Below are positions 8,855-18,368 of a stretch of DNA of 64,000 nt, in pieces (the stretch's first letter is position 1; the number at the start of each line of letters is the position of its first letter). Position numbers and translations under genes: made by a program. The notes below the pieces were generated by a model, which was not told the origin of the DNA, made no database searches, and worked only from the letters and a program-made list of their open reading frames with translations. The stretch spans positions 229,018 to 293,017 of the forward strand of contig NZ_LMOZ01000003.1 of NCBI RefSeq assembly GCF_001423695.1, read 5' to 3'. Origin of the DNA: Leifsonia sp. Leaf336. Its GTDB lineage: Bacteria > Actinomycetota > Actinomycetes > Actinomycetales > Microbacteriaceae.

Positions 8855-9376
8855 CTAGTCAGCGGCTGAAGTCACTACGTACTCCCATATCGGAGATGCT
8901 TTGACGGGCCTGCCAGCGATGCCGCGATGAGCAAGCGCAGCGACATACGAATCAGGATCAACAGAGTAGCGGGGATCGGACTCGTAACCACCGATCACAG
9001 GCTTCTGAAAGGAGATATGACTCCGTCCACCGGCTTGCAGTCGCCAATTGAGCTTCGGGTTCTCGCCGATGATCAGGTCTCCTACCCACAGTCCGGTGTC
9101 AAAGACCACCGAGTACCAGTGATCGGCAAGCCTACGTGGCTCAGTGGGATCCGGCGCGACATTGTCAACCAGCCATCTGCCGAACCCGTCGACCGACTCG
9201 CTGTCGGCACCGAAAGGCGCGCAGTTGATCGCAGCGAACGCCTCCAGCATCCCGATCCGCGAGCTTTTCGAGTTCATCGCCTCCTCGTACGCAAGCCGGG
9301 CTTCACGCGCGGTCATTTCGCTAGGCGGACCGAGCACGGGCGGAACATACGGTTCGTAGTGAGTCCACACGACCAT
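8855..9376 (-). CDS. Hypothetical protein carried in the tRNA-Ser insertion
   Basis: The product is 173 aa from ATG 9376, with GGGAAA then TTGACG before the start; a TTG at 9382 is also in frame. I do not recognise the family with certainty. Visible features are a helical N-terminal part, a central aromatic segment (HWYSVVFDTGLWVGDLIIGE), then KLNWRLQAGGRSHISFQ and a YSVDPDSYV motif. There is no signal peptide or membrane helix, so it is probably cytosolic. Its only gene neighbours are the two flanking repeats. As the sole plausible gene of the 1.48-kb remnant it may be cargo left after decay or excision. An immunity-type role would fit such islands but nothing shows it. Confidence 0.65.
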   Translation of the reverse strand: MVVWTHYEPYVPPVLGPPSEMTAREARLAYEEAMNSKSSRIGMLEAFAAINCAPFGADSESVDGFGRWLVDNVAPDPTEPRRLADHWYSVVFDTGLWVGDLIIGENPKLNWRLQAGGRSHISFQKPVIGGYESDPRYSVDPDSYVAALAHRGIAGRPVKASPIWEYVVTSAAD

Positions 9377-9873
9377 CGTCAATTTCCCACCCTCCAGTTG
9401 ATTCCCGCCTTATTGAGGGCCAGCTGCGCAGCAATCGAAAACTAAGCGGTAACCAAACTGGGCAACAAGTATGTGCAGCTGAGAAAGTTTACAGAATGCA
9501 ATTACTTGACTACCCCAAAATGGGCGTCAACATGAGAGCCCTACCTCATGGCTACGCCCGAAAGACACTGAGAGCACCTCCGGGGAGGTATGGTCCCGAA
9601 CGATTCCTTTGCGTCCGCGGGCCTTAGAGATCGTGGCCCCTCGAGTTGCGGCGTTCCTCCCGGGGCGCACCTGATTGGAATCGAAAACCGGAAAGCAGTT
9701 GAGAGGAAACTACGACACTTCCCAATTCGTATTGGTTGCTTCGCGGCGCGGACGTCAAGAGAGCCGCCCCCGTCGCGGAAGGCAATCATCGCTCACTTGG
9801 AGTGCCCATCACGTCCATCTCGACGATGACCTGGACGACTCTTCGCCACACCTCAATGACTCCGCCCCGAAAT
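9377..9873. other. Non-coding, relatively AT-rich segment of the insertion remnant
   Basis: No supported gene. About 9385-9545 is clearly lower in GC than the surrounding chromosome, consistent with foreign origin and with the promoter of the minus-strand hypothetical gene. Short open frames here lack ribosome sites. Confidence 0.5.
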
Positions 9874-9896
9874 CAGTTGTGGGGTTTCTGTGGGGG
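9874..9896. repeat. 23-bp direct repeat, copy 2 (possible integrase arm site)
   Basis: Exact match to 8575-8597. It lies 47 bases inside the tRNA-proximal att-like repeat. Confidence 0.7.
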
Positions 9897-9943
9897 ATAG
9901 CTAATTTGATCGCCAAAACTAGGCTTTGACCAGCATATTTATC

Positions 9944-9969
9944 GGCGGAGACGGAGGGATTTGAACCCT
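9944..9969. repeat. att-like 26-bp repeat within tRNA-Ser 3' end (proximal copy)
   Basis: Twenty-six bases spanning the 3' acceptor strand, the T arm and two bases beyond the tRNA gene, identical to 8460-8485. This copy keeps tRNA-Ser intact, as expected for attL/attR after integration. Confidence 0.85.
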
Positions 9970-10034
9970 CGGTCCCCTTACGGGGACTCCACCTTAGCAG
10001 GGTGGTGCACTAGGCCTGACTATGCGACGTCTCC
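9946..10034 (-). tRNA. tRNA-Ser (anticodon GCU)
   Basis: The 89-nt minus-strand gene folds as a class II tRNA. The acceptor pairs GGAGACG with CGTCTCC, with discriminator G. The anticodon stem CCACC/GGTGG encloses loop CTGCTAA (anticodon GCT). A long variable arm (GTCCCC GTAA GGGGAC) follows, then T arm GAGGG TTCAAAT CCCTC. CCA is not encoded. It reads the AGC and AGU serine codons. Its 3' half is duplicated at 8460-8485. Confidence 0.97.
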
Positions 10035-10104
10035 TGAGCGCCCGCGGGCGGACGCACGACTGCCATCATAACGGACGTTCCGCGCCCGACCGGACACGGG
10101 GTTC

Positions 10105-10743
10105 TCAGGCTCCGACGCCCGGGGCCGGGAGGTTGTTGATGATCGACGCCATCAGTCCGGCGACGAGCGTTCCGCTGACGATCAGGCTGATGCCGACCAC
10201 AGCGATCATCACCCAGATCGGCACGAGGCCGCGGTGCGGCGCGACACGGCGCACGATGACTCCGCGGCCGATCACGTACACGGCGCTCGACAAGAACGAC
10301 CATGCCCAGTGGAACGGGCGCTCGACTCCACGGCGGCCCAACTCGCGGTAGTCGAGCCAGGAGAACACGATCGTCGCGGCGTAGATGAGCCAGCCCACCA
10401 GCGAATCGATGAGGAACGCCGGGTTGTAGATCTCCAGCATGTCTTGGGCCGACGGGCGGGCGGAGGTCTCCAGGCTCTGCATGAAGTGCACGTACCCGCT
10501 GAACGGGTTGGTCACGAGCAGCAACAGCACGCTCACCAACGGGAGCAGCACCACCAGCCAGATCCACACCGTGTAGACCGGCGTCTCCTGCGGCAGCGGA
10601 CGGCGCGCGGCCACGCCGGCAACGCCCGGCGCGTGACCGCCGACCTGGCCGGTCCACTGCGTCCCGTCCCACCAGCGCAAAGGCGCCTCCCGGTACGGGT
10701 CGGGATACCAGCCGGCCGCTGGACGGATGCTCGGGTCGGTCAT
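10105..10743 (-). CDS. DUF2510 four-helix membrane protein
   Basis: The product is 212 aa. ATG 10743 has GGAGG five bases upstream. The N-terminus has the DUF2510 motif (AAGWYPDPYREAPLRWWDG, residues ~9-27), a short W/P-rich cytoplasmic module common in actinobacteria. Four hydrophobic segments follow at roughly residues 58-80, 110-130, 148-165 and 178-205. Function is unknown; such proteins are presumed membrane-associated with an exposed DUF2510 hook. It starts 31 bases after the pntB stop on the same strand, so it is probably the last gene of the pnt operon. No link to transhydrogenase function is known. Confidence 0.8.
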   Translation of the reverse strand: MTDPSIRPAAGWYPDPYREAPLRWWDGTQWTGQVGGHAPGVAGVAARRPLPQETPVYTVWIWLVVLLPLVSVLLLLVTNPFSGYVHFMQSLETSARPSAQDMLEIYNPAFLIDSLVGWLIYAATIVFSWLDYRELGRRGVERPFHWAWSFLSSAVYVIGRGVIVRRVAPHRGLVPIWVMIAVVGISLIVSGTLVAGLMASIINNLPAPGVGA

Positions 10744-10774
10744 GCTGCCTCCACTGCGATCGAAGTCGACACTT

Positions 10775-12166
10775 CTAGAAGTACCCCAATATCTCGTCCA
10801 CGGCCTGCCGCGCGTCGCCGAACAGCATGCGTGTGTTCTCCCGGTAGAACAGAGGATTCGGCACACCCGCGTACCCGGCGGCCATCGACCGCTTGAACAC
10901 CACGACCTGGCTGGCCTCCCACACCCGCAGCACCGGCATGCCGGCGATCGGGCTGCCCGGGTCCTCGGCTGCGGCCGGGTTGACGGTGTCGTTCGCGCCG
11001 ATGACAAGGACTACGTCCGTGCGCGACAGGTCGTCGTTGATCTCGTCCATCTCGAGCACGATGTCGTACGGCACGCGCGCCTCGGCCAGCAGCACGTTCA
11101 TGTGGCCGGGGAGGCGGCCGGCGACAGGGTGGATGCCGAACCGGACCTCCACGCCGCTCTCGCGCAGCTTCTTCACGAGCTCGGCGACGGGGTACTGCGC
11201 TTGCGCGACGGCCATCCCGTAACCCGGCGTGATGACCACCGAGGTGGCGTTCTTGAGCAGGTCGGCGGTCTGCTCGGCCGTGACCTCCTGGTACTCGCCC
11301 TGCTCCTCGGCTCCGGAGGCCGTGGGCGCCTCGATGCCGAAGCCTCCCGCGATCACAGAAAGGAACGACCGGTTCATCGCCTTGCACATGATGTACGACA
11401 GGTAGGCGCCCGACGAGCCGACGAGCGCGCCCGTGACGATCAGGAGGTCGTTGTCGAGCAGGAACCCGGAGGCCGCGGCCGCCCACCCCGAGTAGCTGTT
11501 GAGCATCGAGACGACGACGGGCATGTCGCCTCCGCCGATCGACGCCACCAGGTGCACGCCGAGCCCGAGGGCGACGAGGGTGACGACGGCGAGCAGCCAC
11601 AACTCGGGCGTCACGACGTACCAGGCGGCGAGCGCCACGAACACGACAAGGGCGCCGACGTTGAGCACGTTCTTGCCGGGCAGTACCAGCGGCTTGGACG
11701 AGATCCGCGCCGACAGCTTCAGGTAGGCGACGATCGACCCCGTGAACGTCACGGCGCCGATGAAGATGCCGATGACCACCTCGGCGCTGTGCACTCCGGC
11801 GAGCGCGCCGTGGAGGTGCGGGTGCGAGAGGTAGCCGTTCCAGCCGACGAGCACCGCGGCGAGGCCGACGAAGCTGTGCAGCAGTGCGATCAGCTGCGGC
11901 ATCCCGGTCATCTGCACGACGCGTGCCCGCCACAGCCCGATGGTCGCTCCGATCAGCAGGGCGATCGCCATCAGCAGCAGGCCGAACGGCGCGAGCGCGT
12001 TCTCGGCGGTGAGCCAGATCGTCGCCGCCAGCGCGATGACCATGCCGGCGATGCCGTAGAGCACACCGCCTCGGGAGGTCTCGTGACGGGAGAGACCAGC
12101 GAGGCTGAGGATGAAGAGGACCGCGGCGACGAGATACGCGGCGTTCGCCACGGCGACCGCGGTCAC
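10775..12166 (-). CDS. pntB: NAD(P) transhydrogenase subunit beta
   Basis: The product is 463 aa, the normal PntB length. Residues 1-270 contain many membrane helices ([18 protein letters not shown] onward, [17 protein letters not shown]). The C-terminal NADP-binding domain dIII (residues ~285-463) shows [48 protein letters not shown] and [11 protein letters not shown]. With PntA it forms the membrane transhydrogenase that couples proton flow to NADPH formation from NADH and NADP. The GTG start at 12166 overlaps the pntA stop by four bases (GTGA), giving translational coupling. Confidence 0.96.
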   Translation of the reverse strand: MTAVAVANAAYLVAAVLFILSLAGLSRHETSRGGVLYGIAGMVIALAATIWLTAENALAPFGLLLMAIALLIGATIGLWRARVVQMTGMPQLIALLHSFVGLAAVLVGWNGYLSHPHLHGALAGVHSAEVVIGIFIGAVTFTGSIVAYLKLSARISSKPLVLPGKNVLNVGALVVFVALAAWYVVTPELWLLAVVTLVALGLGVHLVASIGGGDMPVVVSMLNSYSGWAAAASGFLLDNDLLIVTGALVGSSGAYLSYIMCKAMNRSFLSVIAGGFGIEAPTASGAEEQGEYQEVTAEQTADLLKNATSVVITPGYGMAVAQAQYPVAELVKKLRESGVEVRFGIHPVAGRLPGHMNVLLAEARVPYDIVLEMDEINDDLSRTDVVLVIGANDTVNPAAAEDPGSPIAGMPVLRVWEASQVVVFKRSMAAGYAGVPNPLFYRENTRMLFGDARQAVDEILGYF

Positions 12167-13797
12167 CGGCGGGCTCCGCCCCGGCCGGCCGCGCTCGACT
12201 TCGGGCCGCCCGGGCCGCCGGACCCGCCCGGCCCGCCGCCGTCGCTCCGCGAGAACATCGCGAGCATCCTCCGCGTCACGGCGAAGCCTCCGAAGATGTT
12301 GATGGAGGCCACGAGCACGGCGACCGCGGCCAGCACCTGCACGGTGAGGTCGGGCGTGGTGATCTGCACGATCGCGCCGACGACGATGATGCCCGAGATG
12401 GCGTTGGTCACGCTCATCAGAGGCGTGTGCAGGGCGTGGTGCACGTTGCCGATCACGTAGAACCCGATCACGGTCGCGAGCACGAGCACGGTGAAGTGCC
12501 GCGGGATCGGGTCGGGCGAGAACGCCGTCAGCAGGAACAGCGCCGCCAGCCCGACCGCGGTGAGCACGGCCTTGCGCGTCGGCGTCAGCCACGGTTCCTT
12601 GGGCGCGGGCGCCGCGACGGTGGAGGGGCCGGCGGCTGGCGCCGCAGCGGCAGGGGCCGCAGACACCTGCACCGGAGGCGGCGGCCACGTCGTCCGCCCA
12701 TCGCGCACCACGGTCACCGAGCGCTGCACGACGTCGTCGAAGTCGAGCGTCAGTCGGCCGTCCTTGTGCGGGGTCAGCAAGGTGAGGAGGCTGACCAGGT
12801 TGTTCCCGTACAGCTGCGACGACTGGGTCGGCAGCCGCGACGGGAGGTCCGTGTAACCGAGGATGATCACACCGCCGTCGGTCACCACCCGCTCGCCCGC
12901 GACCGATCCGGCGACGTTGCCGCCCTGGGCCGCGGCCATGTCGACGATCACCGATCCCGGCCGCATGCTGGCGACGTCCTCCGCGGTCAGCAGTTTGGGC
13001 GCCGGGCGGCCGGGGATGAGGGCGGTCGTGATGACGATGTCGACCTCCCTCGCCTGCTCGGAGTAGATCTCGGCGGCGCGACGGTCGTACGCATCGCTGG
13101 TCTGTTTGGCGTAGCCGTCGGCGGACTGCATGCTCTTCTCGTCGCCGGCGACCTCCACCGCCAGGTACTCGCCGCCGATCGAGCGCACCTGGTCGGCGAC
13201 CTCCGGCCTCGGGTCGGTGGCGCGGACGATCGCACCCATGCTGGAGGCCGCGCCGATCGCAGCGAGCCCGGCGACCCCTGCGCCGGCGACGAGCACCTTC
13301 GCGGGCGGCACCTTGCCGGCCGCGGTGACCTGACCGGTGAAGAAGCGGCCGAACTCGTGGGCGGCCTCCACGACCGCGCGGTAGCCGGAGATGTTGGCCA
13401 TCGAGCTCAGCACGTCCATCGACTGCGCGCGCGAGATGCGCGGCACGGCGTCGAGCGCGAGCGCCGTGATCCCCCGCTGCGAGAGGGCGGCCAGGAGGTC
13501 GGGCCGGAGCCCCGGGCTGAGAATCGCGATGAGCGTGGCGCCGTCGGCGAGCAGTGCGATCTCGTCCTCGACGGGAGGCGCGACCTTCAGCACGATGTCG
13601 GCCGCCCACGCCTCGTCTCGACCGACGATGCGGGCGCCCGCTGCGGCGAAGGCCTCGTCGGTGAACGCGGCGCGCACGCCGGCCCCGCGCTCCACGACGA
13701 CGTCGTAGCCCAGGGAGACGAGCTTCTTCACGGAACTCGGGCTGGACGAGACGCGGGCTTCACCCGGACGTTCAGCGACGATGCCGACTGTCGACAC
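12163..13797 (-). CDS. pntA: NAD(P) transhydrogenase subunit alpha (fused alpha1-alpha2)
   Basis: The product is 544 aa from GTG 13797, with GGGAGG five bases upstream. Residues ~1-370 are the NAD-binding dI domain: [42 protein letters not shown] and the RDGRTTWPP mobile-loop end. A Pro/Ala linker follows, then about four membrane helices (residues ~430-515). The subunit is thus one chain, as in E. coli, whereas many bacteria split it into PntAA and PntAB. The C-terminus ends in an unusual Gly/Pro-rich tail ([19 protein letters not shown]) before the overlap with pntB. The long non-coding region upstream carries several palindromes that could regulate it. Confidence 0.96.
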   Translation of the reverse strand: MSTVGIVAERPGEARVSSSPSSVKKLVSLGYDVVVERGAGVRAAFTDEAFAAAGARIVGRDEAWAADIVLKVAPPVEDEIALLADGATLIAILSPGLRPDLLAALSQRGITALALDAVPRISRAQSMDVLSSMANISGYRAVVEAAHEFGRFFTGQVTAAGKVPPAKVLVAGAGVAGLAAIGAASSMGAIVRATDPRPEVADQVRSIGGEYLAVEVAGDEKSMQSADGYAKQTSDAYDRRAAEIYSEQAREVDIVITTALIPGRPAPKLLTAEDVASMRPGSVIVDMAAAQGGNVAGSVAGERVVTDGGVIILGYTDLPSRLPTQSSQLYGNNLVSLLTLLTPHKDGRLTLDFDDVVQRSVTVVRDGRTTWPPPPVQVSAAPAAAAPAAGPSTVAAPAPKEPWLTPTRKAVLTAVGLAALFLLTAFSPDPIPRHFTVLVLATVIGFYVIGNVHHALHTPLMSVTNAISGIIVVGAIVQITTPDLTVQVLAAVAVLVASINIFGGFAVTRRMLAMFSRSDGGGPGGSGGPGGPKSSAAGRGGARR

Positions 13798-13844
13798 CTG
13801 GCCTCCCTGCCTTTTGATCTGGACCCTACCAGGCGGGCGTCGGC

Positions 13845-13896
13845 GACATTCGTGACGAATCCGCGGATTCGTGGCACGAATGTCGTGATTCGTCAC
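13845..13896. promoter_or_regulatory. Nested palindromes upstream of pntA (candidate operator)
   Basis: GACATTCGTG (13845-13854) pairs with CACGAATGTC (13875-13884). The interval contains a perfect 16-bp palindrome, CGAATCCGCGGATTCG (13856-13871). GTGACGAAT (13852-13860) recurs inverted as ATTCGTCAC (13888-13896). The arrangement suggests several overlapping sites for one dimeric regulator, or a stem-loop in the pntA leader. The regulator is not identified. Confidence 0.6.
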
Positions 13897-13942
13897 TAAT
13901 CTGCGTGCGGGCGCAATGGGCGTGCGTATACATAAGTAGCGA

Positions 13943-13986
13943 TTGACACCACGCACAGGCACCCTGTGTACCATTGTGTATACACA
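13943..13986 (+). promoter_or_regulatory. gntR-prp promoter with GntR-type palindromic operator
   Basis: TTGACA at 13943-13948 is a consensus -35; a weaker TGTACC/TACCAT -10 lies about 18 bases on. A perfect palindrome TGTGTATACACA at 13975-13986 sits between the -10 and the AGGAGG ribosome site of the gntR gene, as expected for autorepression by a FadR/VanR-like GntR protein. Confidence 0.7.
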
Positions 13987-13997
13987 GGAGGCACGCC

Positions 13998-14666
13998 ATG
14001 GAAGCGAAAGCGAGCGATCGCGCGTACGTGTCGCTGCGCGAGGACATCGTCGAGTGGCGCCTCCAGCCGGGCACGGTGCTGCAGGAAGTCGAGCAGTCCG
14101 AGCGGCTGGGCGTCTCGCGCACACCGGTGCGGGAGGCCCTGGCACGACTGACCGCGGACGGCCTGGTCGCCGCGCAGGGCGGCCGCGGCCTCGTCGTCAC
14201 GACCGTCTCGGTCGAGTCCGTCGAGCAGCTGTTCCAGCTGCGGCGCGCGCTGGAGCAGGAGGCGGCGCGCGCGGCGGCGAGGAACCGCGAACCCGCCGCC
14301 TTCCTCGTCCTCCGCGACCGCTTCCGCGCCGCGGCCGACCTCCTCGACGACGGCGACCCCTCCCACGCCCGCTACTACGCCCTCGTCGACGACCTCGACC
14401 GGGCGATCGACGAAGCGGCCGCCAACCCCTACCTCGTCGCAGCGCTCCGCAACCTCCGGCCGCATCTCGCGCGCCTCCGGCGGGTCTCGCGCGACGACCC
14501 CGCCCGCCTGAGGGCTGCAGCCCAGGAGCACCTGCTCATCGTGGAGGCCATCGTCGACGGCGACGCCGAGCTCGCCGCCTCCGCCACCCGCGTCCATCTC
14601 TACCGCAGCCTGCAGAGCGTGCTGGCGTCGGCAGAACGACTCACCTCGATCAAGGAGACCCCGTGA
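13998..14666 (+). CDS. GntR-family (FadR-type) regulator of the prp operon
   Basis: The product is 222 aa, with AGGAGG seven bases before ATG 13998. The N-terminal winged helix (residues ~8-75) includes [21 protein letters not shown], the classic GntR recognition region, and is followed by an all-helical FCD-type ligand domain. A palindrome overlapping its promoter is the probable operator. Its stop overlaps the prpD start (GTGA), so it is co-transcribed with the methylcitrate genes and most likely senses a propionate metabolite, as 2-methylcitrate or propionyl-CoA regulators do. Ligand identity is inference. Confidence 0.9.
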   Translation: MEAKASDRAYVSLREDIVEWRLQPGTVLQEVEQSERLGVSRTPVREALARLTADGLVAAQGGRGLVVTTVSVESVEQLFQLRRALEQEAARAAARNREPAAFLVLRDRFRAAADLLDDGDPSHARYYALVDDLDRAIDEAAANPYLVAALRNLRPHLARLRRVSRDDPARLRAAAQEHLLIVEAIVDGDAELAASATRVHLYRSLQSVLASAERLTSIKETP

Positions 14667-16216
14667 GAACCCACAACGTCCGCGTCCACCGCAGCGACGA
14701 GAACCTCGCCCGCGAAGACCAGCTCGCATGCAAGATCGCCGAGGTGGCGACCGACCCCGTTGAGGTCTCCCCCGAGGTCGTCGACATGGTGATCAACCGT
14801 GTCATCGACAACGCGGCCGTCGCCGCGGCCTCCCTCAGCCGCAAGCCCGTGGTCTCCGCGCGCTCGCAGGCGCTGGCCCACCCGCTGCCGACGGCGCAGC
14901 TGGAGGAGATCGTGTCCGCGGCCGAGCACCCGCAGCACGGTGCGACCGTCTTCGGCGAGCCGCAGGCCGTGCGGGTGAGCCCCGAGTGGGCGGCCTGGGC
15001 GAACGGCGTCGCGGTGCGGGAGCTGGACTTCCACGACACGTTCCTTGCCGCCGAGTACTCCCATCCCGGCGACAACATCCCGCCGATCCTCGCGGTCGCC
15101 CAGCACGCCGGCCGCACCGGGCACGACCTCATCCGGGGCATCGCGACCGGGTACGAGATCCAGATCGACCTGGCGAAGGCGATCAGCCTGCACGCGCACA
15201 AGATCGACCACGTCGCCCACCTCGGGCCGTCCGCCGCCGCCGGCATCGGCACTCTGCTCGGCCTGGACACCGAGACGATCTTCCAGGCCGTCGGCCAGGC
15301 CCTCCACACCACCACCGCGACCCGGCAGTCGCGCAAGGGCGAGATCTCCAGCTGGAAGGCGCACGCCCCCGCGTTCGCCGGCAAGATGGCGGTGGAGGCC
15401 GTCGACCGGGCGATGCGCGGCGAGACCTCGCCGACCCCGATCTACGAGGGCGAGGACGGCGTGATCGCCTGGCTGCTCGACGGCCCGACCGCCTCGTACG
15501 AAGTGCCGCTGCCGGAGGCCGGGGAGGCCAAGCGGGCGATCCTCGACTCGTACACCAAGGAGCACTCGGCCGAGTACCAGGCGCAGGCGTGGATCGATCT
15601 CGCGCGCAAGCTCCACGCGGAGCACCCGGAGGTCGGCGACCCCGAGCGCGTCGAGAGCATCGTCATCCACACCTCGCACCACACCCACTACGTGATCGGG
15701 TCGGGCGCCAACGACCCCCAGAAGTACGACCCGACCGCCTCGCGCGAGACGCTGGACCACAGCATCCCGTACATCTTCACCGTGGCTCTGCAGGACGGCG
15801 GCTGGCACCACGTGAAGTCGTACCTCCCGTCGCGCGCCGCGCGCCCGGACACCGTCGCCCTGTGGGGCAAGGTCACGACGACCGAGGACCCGGAGTGGAC
15901 CCGCCGCTACCACTCGATCGATCCCGTCGACAAGGCGTTCGGCGGCCGGGTGGAGATCACCCTCGCCGACGGCCGCGTCATCACCGATGAGATCGCCGTC
16001 GCCGACGCCCACCCGCTCGGCGCGCGGCCGTTCGCCCGCGCCGACTACGTCGCCAAGTTCCGGTCGCTGGCCGCCGGCGTGCTCGACGAGGCGGAGATCG
16101 AGCGCTTCCTCGATCTCGCGCAGCGCCTCCCCGAGCTGACCGCGGAGGAGCTCGGCGGCCTCACCATCACCGCTCCGGCCGGCACGCTGCCGGCCGCGCC
16201 GAAGGGACTGTTCTGA
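14663..16216 (+). CDS. prpD: 2-methylcitrate dehydratase (MmgE/PrpD family)
   Basis: The product is 517 aa. GTG 14663 has AAGGAGA upstream and overlaps the gntR stop. MmgE/PrpD hallmarks are present: [31 protein letters not shown] (quoted in parts: [14 protein letters not shown]), [15 protein letters not shown] and [18 protein letters not shown]. It dehydrates 2-methylcitrate to 2-methyl-cis-aconitate in propionate oxidation. It is directly followed by prpB with a one-base stop/start overlap. The methylcitrate synthase gene (prpC) is not in this operon or window. Confidence 0.95.
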   Translation: MRTHNVRVHRSDENLAREDQLACKIAEVATDPVEVSPEVVDMVINRVIDNAAVAAASLSRKPVVSARSQALAHPLPTAQLEEIVSAAEHPQHGATVFGEPQAVRVSPEWAAWANGVAVRELDFHDTFLAAEYSHPGDNIPPILAVAQHAGRTGHDLIRGIATGYEIQIDLAKAISLHAHKIDHVAHLGPSAAAGIGTLLGLDTETIFQAVGQALHTTTATRQSRKGEISSWKAHAPAFAGKMAVEAVDRAMRGETSPTPIYEGEDGVIAWLLDGPTASYEVPLPEAGEAKRAILDSYTKEHSAEYQAQAWIDLARKLHAEHPEVGDPERVESIVIHTSHHTHYVIGSGANDPQKYDPTASRETLDHSIPYIFTVALQDGGWHHVKSYLPSRAARPDTVALWGKVTTTEDPEWTRRYHSIDPVDKAFGGRVEITLADGRVITDEIAVADAHPLGARPFARADYVAKFRSLAAGVLDEAEIERFLDLAQRLPELTAEELGGLTITAPAGTLPAAPKGLF

Positions 16217-17121
16217 TGCTGTACTCCTCTGTTCCCGCTCACGAGAAGCGGGCCGCGTTCCGGGCTCGGCTGGCGTCCGGAGAGCTGCTGCGCTTCCCCG
16301 GCGCGTTCAACCCGCTGAGCGCGCGCCTCATCCAGGAGAAGGGCTTCGAGGGCGTCTACATCTCCGGCGCCGTCATCGCCGCCGACCTGGGGCTGCCGGA
16401 CATCGGGCTCACGACCCTGACGGAGGTCGCCGGTCGCGGTCGGCAGATCAGCCGGATGACCGACCTCCCGACGCTGATCGACGCCGACACCGGCTTCGGC
16501 GAGCCCATGAACGTGGCCCGCACGGTGCAGGAGCTGGAGGACGCGGGCGTCGCCGGCCTCCACATCGAGGACCAGGTGAACCCCAAGCGCTGCGGCCACC
16601 TCGACGGAAAGGCCGTCGTCGGGCTCGACACCGCGACCAAGCGCATCCGCGCCGCGGTCGACGCCCGCCGCGACCCGAACCTGCTGATCATGGCGCGCAC
16701 CGACGTGCGCGCGGTGGAGGGGCTGCAGGCCGCCGTCGACCGCGCGAAGGCGCTCGTGGATGCCGGCGCCGACGCGATCTTTCCGGAGGCCATGGCCGAC
16801 CTCTCCGAGTTCGAGGCTGTGCGCAACGCGGTCGACGTGCCGGTGCTCGCCAACATGACCGAGTTCGGCAAGAGCGAGCTCTTCTCGGCCGCGCAGCTCG
16901 CGAGCGCGGGGATCAACATCGTCATCCACCCGGTGTCGCTGCTGCGCATCGCGATGGGCGCGGCCGAGCGCGGCCTCGACACCCTGGTGCGCGACGGCTC
17001 GCTGAAGGCGGAGGTGCCCGGAATGCAGACCAGGGCCCGGCTCTACGAGCTGCTCGACTATTCGGGCTACACCGCGTTCGACACCAACGTGTTCGACTTC
17101 GAGGTGCCGACCGGCCGCTGA
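16216..17121 (+). CDS. prpB: 2-methylisocitrate lyase
   Basis: The product is 301 aa. The catalytic isocitrate-lyase-superfamily motif PKRCGH is present, with LPTLIDADTGFGEPMNVARTV and ARTDVRAVEGLQAAVDRA forming the metal site and substrate loop. The enzyme cleaves 2-methylisocitrate to pyruvate and succinate. KRCGH (not KKCGH), the short length and the pairing with prpD favour PrpB over isocitrate lyase. Its ATG overlaps the prpD stop by one base (TGATG). The operon ends at a strong hairpin at 17140-17198. Confidence 0.95.
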   Translation: MLYSSVPAHEKRAAFRARLASGELLRFPGAFNPLSARLIQEKGFEGVYISGAVIAADLGLPDIGLTTLTEVAGRGRQISRMTDLPTLIDADTGFGEPMNVARTVQELEDAGVAGLHIEDQVNPKRCGHLDGKAVVGLDTATKRIRAAVDARRDPNLLIMARTDVRAVEGLQAAVDRAKALVDAGADAIFPEAMADLSEFEAVRNAVDVPVLANMTEFGKSELFSAAQLASAGINIVIHPVSLLRIAMGAAERGLDTLVRDGSLKAEVPGMQTRARLYELLDYSGYTAFDTNVFDFEVPTGR

Positions 17122-17139
17122 CGCGCTGCGTCTTCACCG

Positions 17140-17198
17140 CCGAAGGGCACGTAAACGCCTCCAAAACCAGGATTTAGCGGCGTCTGCGTGCCCTTCGG
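17140..17198. terminator. Bidirectional hairpin between prpB and aldo/keto reductase
   Basis: Perfect 12-bp arms CCGAAGGGCACG (17140-17151) and CGTGCCCTTCGG (17187-17198), with further inner pairing ACGCC/GGCGT. It lies between convergent genes and can serve both. Confidence 0.8.
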
Positions 17199-17205
17199 TG
17201 TTCCG

Positions 17206-18216
17206 TCAGGCCTCGCGGGTCTGCGGCGACCGGGTGGCGGTGTGGCTCGCGTCGCGCTCGACGGCGCCGCCGAGAACCTCGTCGATCCGGCCGAGCAGCT
17301 CGGCGGGAATGGTGACGCCGGAGGCCTTCACGTTCTCCACGACCTGCTCCGGCCGGGAGGCGCCGATGATCGCGGTCGCGACGTTGTCGTTCTGCAGCAC
17401 CCACGCGACGGCGAGCTGCGCCGGGGTGAGGCCGATCTCCTGAGCGATCGGGGTCAGCTGCTGCACGCGCGTGAGCACGTCGTCGGACAGCCAGCGCTTC
17501 ACAGCGCCGGCGCCGCCCTTCTCGTCGGTGGCGCGGCTGCCCTCGGGCAGCGGCGCGCCCGGGAGGTACTTGCCGCTCAGCACGCCCTGCGCCACCGGCG
17601 ACCAGACGATCTGCGAGATGCCGAGCTCTTTGGAGGTCGGGACGACCTCCGCCTCGATGACGCGCCACAGCGCCGAGTACTCGGGCTGGTTCGAGATCAG
17701 CTGGAAGTTGAGCTCCTTCGCGAGCGCGGCGCCGGCGCGCAGCTGGTCGGCCGTCCACTCGCTCACGCCGATGTAGAGGGCCTTGCCCTGGCGCACGATG
17801 TCGGCGAACGCCTGCATCGTCTCCTCGAGCGGGGTCTCGAAGTCGAAGCGGTGCGCCTGGTAGAGGTCGACGTAGTCGGTCTGCAGCCGCGAGAGCGAGC
17901 CGTCGATCGACTCCATGATGTGCTTGCGCGAGAGCCCGACGTCGTTGTGGCCCTTGGGCCCGGTCGGCCCGAACACCTTGGTGAAGATCTCGAGCGACTG
18001 CCGGCGCTCGCCCTTCAGCGCCTCGCCGAGCACGGTCTCGGCCGCGGTGTTGGCGTAGACGTCGGCGGTGTCGAAGGTGGTGATCCCGGCATCGAGCGCA
18101 GCACGGACGCACGCGGCCGCGGTGTCGTTCTCGATCTGCGAGCCGTGGGTCAGCCAGTTTCCGTAGGTGATCTCGGAGATCTTGAAGCCGGAGTTTCCCA
18201 GGTACCTGAACTGCAC
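17206..18216 (-). CDS. Aldo/keto reductase (Kv-beta/YghZ-like)
   Basis: The product is 336 aa. The AKR catalytic tetrad context is visible: FDTADVYANTAAE (Asp and Tyr, residues ~48-60), IFTKVF (Lys) and DLYQAHRFD (His). VRQGKALYIGVSEW and an NADPH-binding C-terminal IIGASRPEQVVENV follow. It reduces aldehydes or ketones with NADPH; the insertion GPTGPKGHNDVGLSRKH is typical of the Kv-channel-beta/YghZ branch. The substrate is unknown. It is monocistronic, with the terminator at 17140-17198 downstream and a divergent VOC gene upstream. Confidence 0.92.
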   Translation of the reverse strand: MQFRYLGNSGFKISEITYGNWLTHGSQIENDTAAACVRAALDAGITTFDTADVYANTAAETVLGEALKGERRQSLEIFTKVFGPTGPKGHNDVGLSRKHIMESIDGSLSRLQTDYVDLYQAHRFDFETPLEETMQAFADIVRQGKALYIGVSEWTADQLRAGAALAKELNFQLISNQPEYSALWRVIEAEVVPTSKELGISQIVWSPVAQGVLSGKYLPGAPLPEGSRATDEKGGAGAVKRWLSDDVLTRVQQLTPIAQEIGLTPAQLAVAWVLQNDNVATAIIGASRPEQVVENVKASGVTIPAELLGRIDEVLGGAVERDASHTATRSPQTREA

Positions 18217-18368
18217 TGTCGTTCCTTTCGTGACGGGTCGTCAGGCTCGATGCTAGGCATCCTGATTCAGCAAATCCAACAGTGGGAGGTTCTGGGATTC
18301 AGTGGTATCGATGCTGAATGCGGTGGCACCCCCGGCGACCGGGCGGCGCGCGGCCTAGACTCCCCACC

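Noticed and set aside
9541-9829. Overlapping short frames in the insertion remnant on both strands
   Set aside because: No ribosome sites or recognisable motifs; compositional bias does not support coding.
10727-12460. Long open frame on the plus strand opposite pntB/pntA (His/Arg/Asp-rich)
   Set aside because: Composition reflects the reverse complement of high-GC membrane-protein codons; the minus strand encodes clear PntB and PntA with proper motifs and overlaps.
10775-13609. Single 944-codon minus-strand frame suggesting a fused PntA-PntB
   Set aside because: The upstream part is out-of-frame reading of pntA; PntB begins at GTG 12166, overlapping the pntA stop.
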